Origin: Phycicoccus sp. Soil748
Lineage (GTDB): Bacteria; Actinomycetota; Actinomycetes; Actinomycetales; Dermatophilaceae
Assembly (NCBI RefSeq): GCF_001428025.1
Contig: NZ_LMSC01000007.1
Coordinates: 101,636 to 165,635 of the forward strand
Reading direction: 5' to 3'
Length of the DNA: 64,000 nucleotides
Positions 61,407 through 64,000 of the stretch are shown piece after piece. The translations under genes were made by a program, and so were the position numbers. The notes beneath the pieces were generated by a model. It ran no database searches and was not told the DNA's origin. It saw only the letters and a program-made list of their open reading frames with translations. The first letter of the stretch is position 1. Every line of letters begins with the position of its first letter.

Positions 61407-62933
61407 TCAACGCCCGGTCGCCCAGTAGCGGACGAGCGGCGCAAGTGCCGCCTCGGCCTCCCGCTCCTGCTCCCGGGTGTCTGCTCCGAGGGTGCCGACG
61501 GACGGCGCGGCACCCTCGGGGACGTTGAGCACCGCGGTCCGCGCCGTGCCGGCCACCGGCAGCAGCAGGACCAGTGCCGGGTGCGCCGACTCGAGGTCGG
61601 CCCGTCGGGCCCGGACGACGTCCAGGACCGGCCGCCAGGCCGACCCCCTCAGGGGGACGCGCACCAGGACCGACTGGGTCGTGGGTCGCCGGTGCTCGGC
61701 GGGCTCGGCCCAGTGCACGCAGGTGGCGGCCGGTGCCGCGGCCAGGAGCAGCGCGAGGTAGCTCGCGGCCCGGGTGAGCTGCGCCGGTGACCCGCTGTAG
61801 GCGAGGTTGAGGCGGCCGTCCGCCGCGGCCGGGCAGTCGACCTCGGGGTCGGGCGCGAGGGCGTCGTCGCGGGCGTAGTCCGGCGCGGCCGCGGCGGTGT
61901 GGAGCTCGACGCGCTCGACGGCCGGTGGCAGCGAACGCACGACGCTGCCGAGCGACACCTCCGGGACGACCCGGAGGTCGGCGGTGACGGGGAGGTCGTG
62001 CTCGCGGTCGCCGGGGTTGACGGTGGCCGCCACGACGCCGGGCACCCGGGAGAGCGCCTGCGCTGCAGCCGAGGCCCACGCCTGCTCGTCCATCGGGATG
62101 GGCCCACCCGGCCCCTCCACCAGCTGGCCCAGCCGGGTGAGGCCGAACCCGGCGTCGTGCAGCGCGGCGGCGGTCGCCTCCGTGCGAGGCGAGCCGGCCA
62201 GCCGGATCACGCTCGTCGCGCGCTGCTCCCCGGTGCGGGAGACCAGGACCACGGGGTGGGTCGGGTCCTGCTGCACGGCGAGTGCGAACGCGCGGCCGGC
62301 TGAGGGTGTGACGACGGCACCGGGACCCACCCGCACCTCGTGGCCGACGTCGTCGCGCACTGCGACCGCCGTGCCACCCGTGAGCCAGGACGTCCCCGGC
62401 TCGGGCAGTGCCCCGGCCAGGTCGTCGGCGGCAGCCACCAGGTCGGTGCCGGTGCGGACCGTCGCGGTGAAGGGAGCGGCGCCCGACTGCACCTGCAGGG
62501 CCACCGAGGTCACCGCCGGCAGCGCCTGCATCGAGCGGAGCACCCGCAGCGCGATGGCGTTGGGGCCGGCGCTCGTGGAGGCCAGCACCACGTCGCGGCC
62601 GTGGCGCAGCTCCACCGTGGTGCCGGCGACGGCAGGGTGCTCGGCGGCATACCCCTCGATGGCCCCGGTCAGCCGCTGCACGACGGCGACGTCGGGTGGG
62701 CCGGCGAGCTGCGCCCTCAACGTCGGCTCGAACGCCCTCGCCGCGCTCCCGGAGGCGAGCGCCTGGTCCACCAGCTGCACGGCCACGACGCCGGGCTGGG
62801 CCCGCAGCCATGCGCGGAACCGCTCCTGCTCGCTCGGCCGCAGCACGGCGACGACCACCGCTGCGACCGCGACCGCGGCCACGAGCAGGAGCGCCACGGT
62901 GCGGCGGCCGACCCCCGCTGCGATGTCACCCAC
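61407..62933 (-). CDS. Large membrane-anchored protein of unknown function
   Basis: A 508-residue protein with one N-terminal membrane helix (TVALLLVAAVAVAAVVVAVL) and an extracytoplasmic part. I do not recognise the family. The body seems to be four or five similar alpha/beta units of 80-100 residues: phrases such as LRAQPGVVAVQLVDQ, MQALPAVTSVALQVQ, LSRVPGVVAATVNPGD and VVRSLPPAVERVELHT all show L-x5-P-x-V, which hints at internal duplication. There are two Cys. GTG 62933. It converges with the dehydrogenase gene, 7 bases apart. Confidence 0.75.
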   Translation of the reverse strand: MGDIAAGVGRRTVALLLVAAVAVAAVVVAVLRPSEQERFRAWLRAQPGVVAVQLVDQALASGSAARAFEPTLRAQLAGPPDVAVVQRLTGAIEGYAAEHPAVAGTTVELRHGRDVVLASTSAGPNAIALRVLRSMQALPAVTSVALQVQSGAAPFTATVRTGTDLVAAADDLAGALPEPGTSWLTGGTAVAVRDDVGHEVRVGPGAVVTPSAGRAFALAVQQDPTHPVVLVSRTGEQRATSVIRLAGSPRTEATAAALHDAGFGLTRLGQLVEGPGGPIPMDEQAWASAAAQALSRVPGVVAATVNPGDREHDLPVTADLRVVPEVSLGSVVRSLPPAVERVELHTAAAAPDYARDDALAPDPEVDCPAAADGRLNLAYSGSPAQLTRAASYLALLLAAAPAATCVHWAEPAEHRRPTTQSVLVRVPLRGSAWRPVLDVVRARRADLESAHPALVLLLPVAGTARTAVLNVPEGAAPSVGTLGADTREQEREAEAALAPLVRYWATGR

Positions 62934-62993
62934 GCCGCGAGGATGGCACCTGCCCGGCCCCGTACGGAGCCGTCGTGACCGTTTCGCAACGGG

Positions 62994-63029
62994 ACCGGCC
63001 ACCGCGGACAGGAGTCCGCGGTGGCCGGT
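62994..63029 (-). terminator. Hairpin terminator of the helicase gene
   Basis: A perfect 16-bp stem (62994-63009 with 63014-63029) and an AGGA tetraloop, 38 bases past the helicase stop on the minus strand. No U-tract on the minus side. It separates the helicase from the next gene on that strand. Confidence 0.83.
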
Positions 63030-63066
63030 GAAGGGCGCTGGGCCGGGCAGGCGCGCCGGGGGAGGG

Positions 63067-64000
63067 TCAGCCCTCCTGGGCAGCCGGGCTGGAGTCGCCC
63101 GCGCCACCACGGGTGCGGCGACGGTTGCGGTTGCGTCGGGGCTTGCTCGCCGCGTCGCCGTCCTGGGGGGCCGAGTCGGGGCGGCGCTCGCCACGGCCGC
63201 CGTCGCGGCCACTGTCACGACCACTGTCACGACCACCGTCACGACCACCACGGCCCCCGTCACGACCACCGTCACGGCCTGAGCGGCCGCCACCGGCGGG
63301 ACGACGCCCGCTGGACTTGCCGGTCTCGCCGAGGTCCTCGAGCACCTCGGCGTCGAGCCCGGCCAGCTTCTGCTCCGACCTGGGCAGGCGCCCCTTGGCC
63401 GTGCGCGGGATGTCGAGCTGCTCGTAGAGGTGGTCGGAGGAGGAGTAGGTCTCCTCGGGCTCGGGGATGCCGAGGTCGAGGGTCTTGTTGATCAGGCCCC
63501 AACGCGGCATGTCGTCCCAGTCGACGAAGGTGACCGCGATGCCCGTGTTGCCGGCACGCGCGGTGCGGCCGATGCGGTGCAGGTAGGTCTTCTCGTCCTC
63601 GGGGCACTGGTAGTTGATGACGTGCGTGACGTTGTCGACGTCGATGCCGCGGGCCGCCACGTCGGTCGCGACGAGGATGTCGACCTTGCCGTTGCGGAAC
63701 GCCCGGAGCGCCTGTTCGCGGGCCCCCTGGCCGAGGTCGCCGTGGATGGCCGCGGCGGCGAACCCACGGTCGACGAGCTCGTCGGCGACCTTCGCGGCCG
63801 TGCGCTTGGTGCGGCTGAAGATGATCGTCAGGCCACGCCCCTCCGCCTGGAGCATGCGGGCGAGCATCTCGACCTTGTCCATGGCGTGCGCGCGGTAGAC
63901 GAACTGCTCGACCGCCTTGACGGTGTGGGCGTTCTCCTGGTCGTCGCCCATCGCCCGGATGTGCGTGGGCTGGCTCATGTAGCGGCGGGCGAGGGCCACG
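63067..64000 (-). CDS. DEAD-box RNA helicase (5' end outside window)
   Basis: This is the C-terminal 310 residues of a DEAD-box ATP-dependent RNA helicase. RecA domain 2 shows motif IV (LTIIFSRTK), motif V (ILVATDVAARGIDVD) and motif VI (YLHRIGRTARAGN). It is followed by a segment (IPEPEETYSSSDHLYEQLDI) and a 70-residue Arg/Gly/Asp tail of GGRDGG/RDSGRD repeats, then a basic end (PRRNRNRRRTRGGAG). Such tails bind RNA. The start and the N-terminal RecA domain lie beyond base 64000. Confidence 0.93.
   Translation of the reverse strand, partial: VALARRYMSQPTHIRAMGDDQENAHTVKAVEQFVYRAHAMDKVEMLARMLQAEGRGLTIIFSRTKRTAAKVADELVDRGFAAAAIHGDLGQGAREQALRAFRNGKVDILVATDVAARGIDVDNVTHVINYQCPEDEKTYLHRIGRTARAGNTGIAVTFVDWDDMPRWGLINKTLDLGIPEPEETYSSSDHLYEQLDIPRTAKGRLPRSEQKLAGLDAEVLEDLGETGKSSGRRPAGGGRSGRDGGRDGGRGGRDGGRDSGRDSGRDGGRGERRPDSAPQDGDAASKPRRNRNRRRTRGGAGDSSPAAQEG

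Overview
The window is a dense, very GC-rich chromosomal segment of a high-GC Gram-positive bacterium (Actinomycetota). Supporting signs are frequent GTG starts, many 4-bp stop/start overlaps, a mycothiol enzyme (MshB), the small DUF3117 protein, an FdxA-type 7Fe ferredoxin, and a SigE-RseA-HtrA-TatB-Mrp block in the order known from mycobacteria. The gene mix looks like Micrococcales, perhaps Intrasporangiaceae; that placement is inference. I saw no rRNA, tRNA, CRISPR array, transposase or phage module.

Layout. 1-9 kb: a truncated family-5 solute-binding lipoprotein, a Nudix hydrolase, TypA/BipA, a second family-5 binding lipoprotein, then MshB, a flavin reductase and a VanW protein in one overlapping run. 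9-18 kb: acetyltransferase, FdxA-DapC, citrate synthase with a strong terminator, a DUF559 nuclease-like gene bounded by two 66-bp palindromic repeats, a transglycosylase-like gene with DapD, DapE and a LOG-family protein. DapC, DapD and DapE are three steps of the succinylase route to meso-diaminopimelate. 18-26 kb: small unknowns, a DivIVA-domain protein, an SRPBCC protein, Tag, two PIG-V-like GT-C membrane proteins, enoyl-CoA hydratase, DUF3117 and leucyl aminopeptidase. 26-33 kb: the SigE envelope-stress locus, TatB, Mrp, a DUF1003 protein and an MgtE-like protein without a channel.

33-40 kb: two CitE/HpcH CoA-ester lyases, an L,D-transpeptidase lipoprotein, a Tat-exported esterase, a RIO-type kinase and an acyl-CoA dehydrogenase. 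40-48 kb: a stress protein, then a four-gene overlapping operon (hybrid histidine kinase, single-domain response regulator, REC-nucleotide cyclase, PGM1-like ATP-grasp ligase), followed by a small Cys/His-rich protein, a Crp-family regulator and a C-terminal remnant of a PIG-L deacetylase. 48-56 kb: Xaa-Pro aminopeptidase, topoisomerase IB, GlpK-GlpD, a MarR regulator behind a perfectly centred 36-bp dyad, a MaoC hydratase and a YCII protein. 56-64 kb: PHP phosphoesterase, MarC protein, RecB-like Fe-S nuclease, XRE-type regulator divergent from an orphan ParA, zinc alcohol dehydrogenase, a large unknown anchored protein, and a truncated DEAD-box helicase.

The best candidates for undescribed biology are (1) the DUF559 gene tightly bracketed by 66-bp hairpin repeats and (2) the translationally coupled phosphorelay-cyclase-ATP-grasp operon with a Crp-type regulator just downstream.
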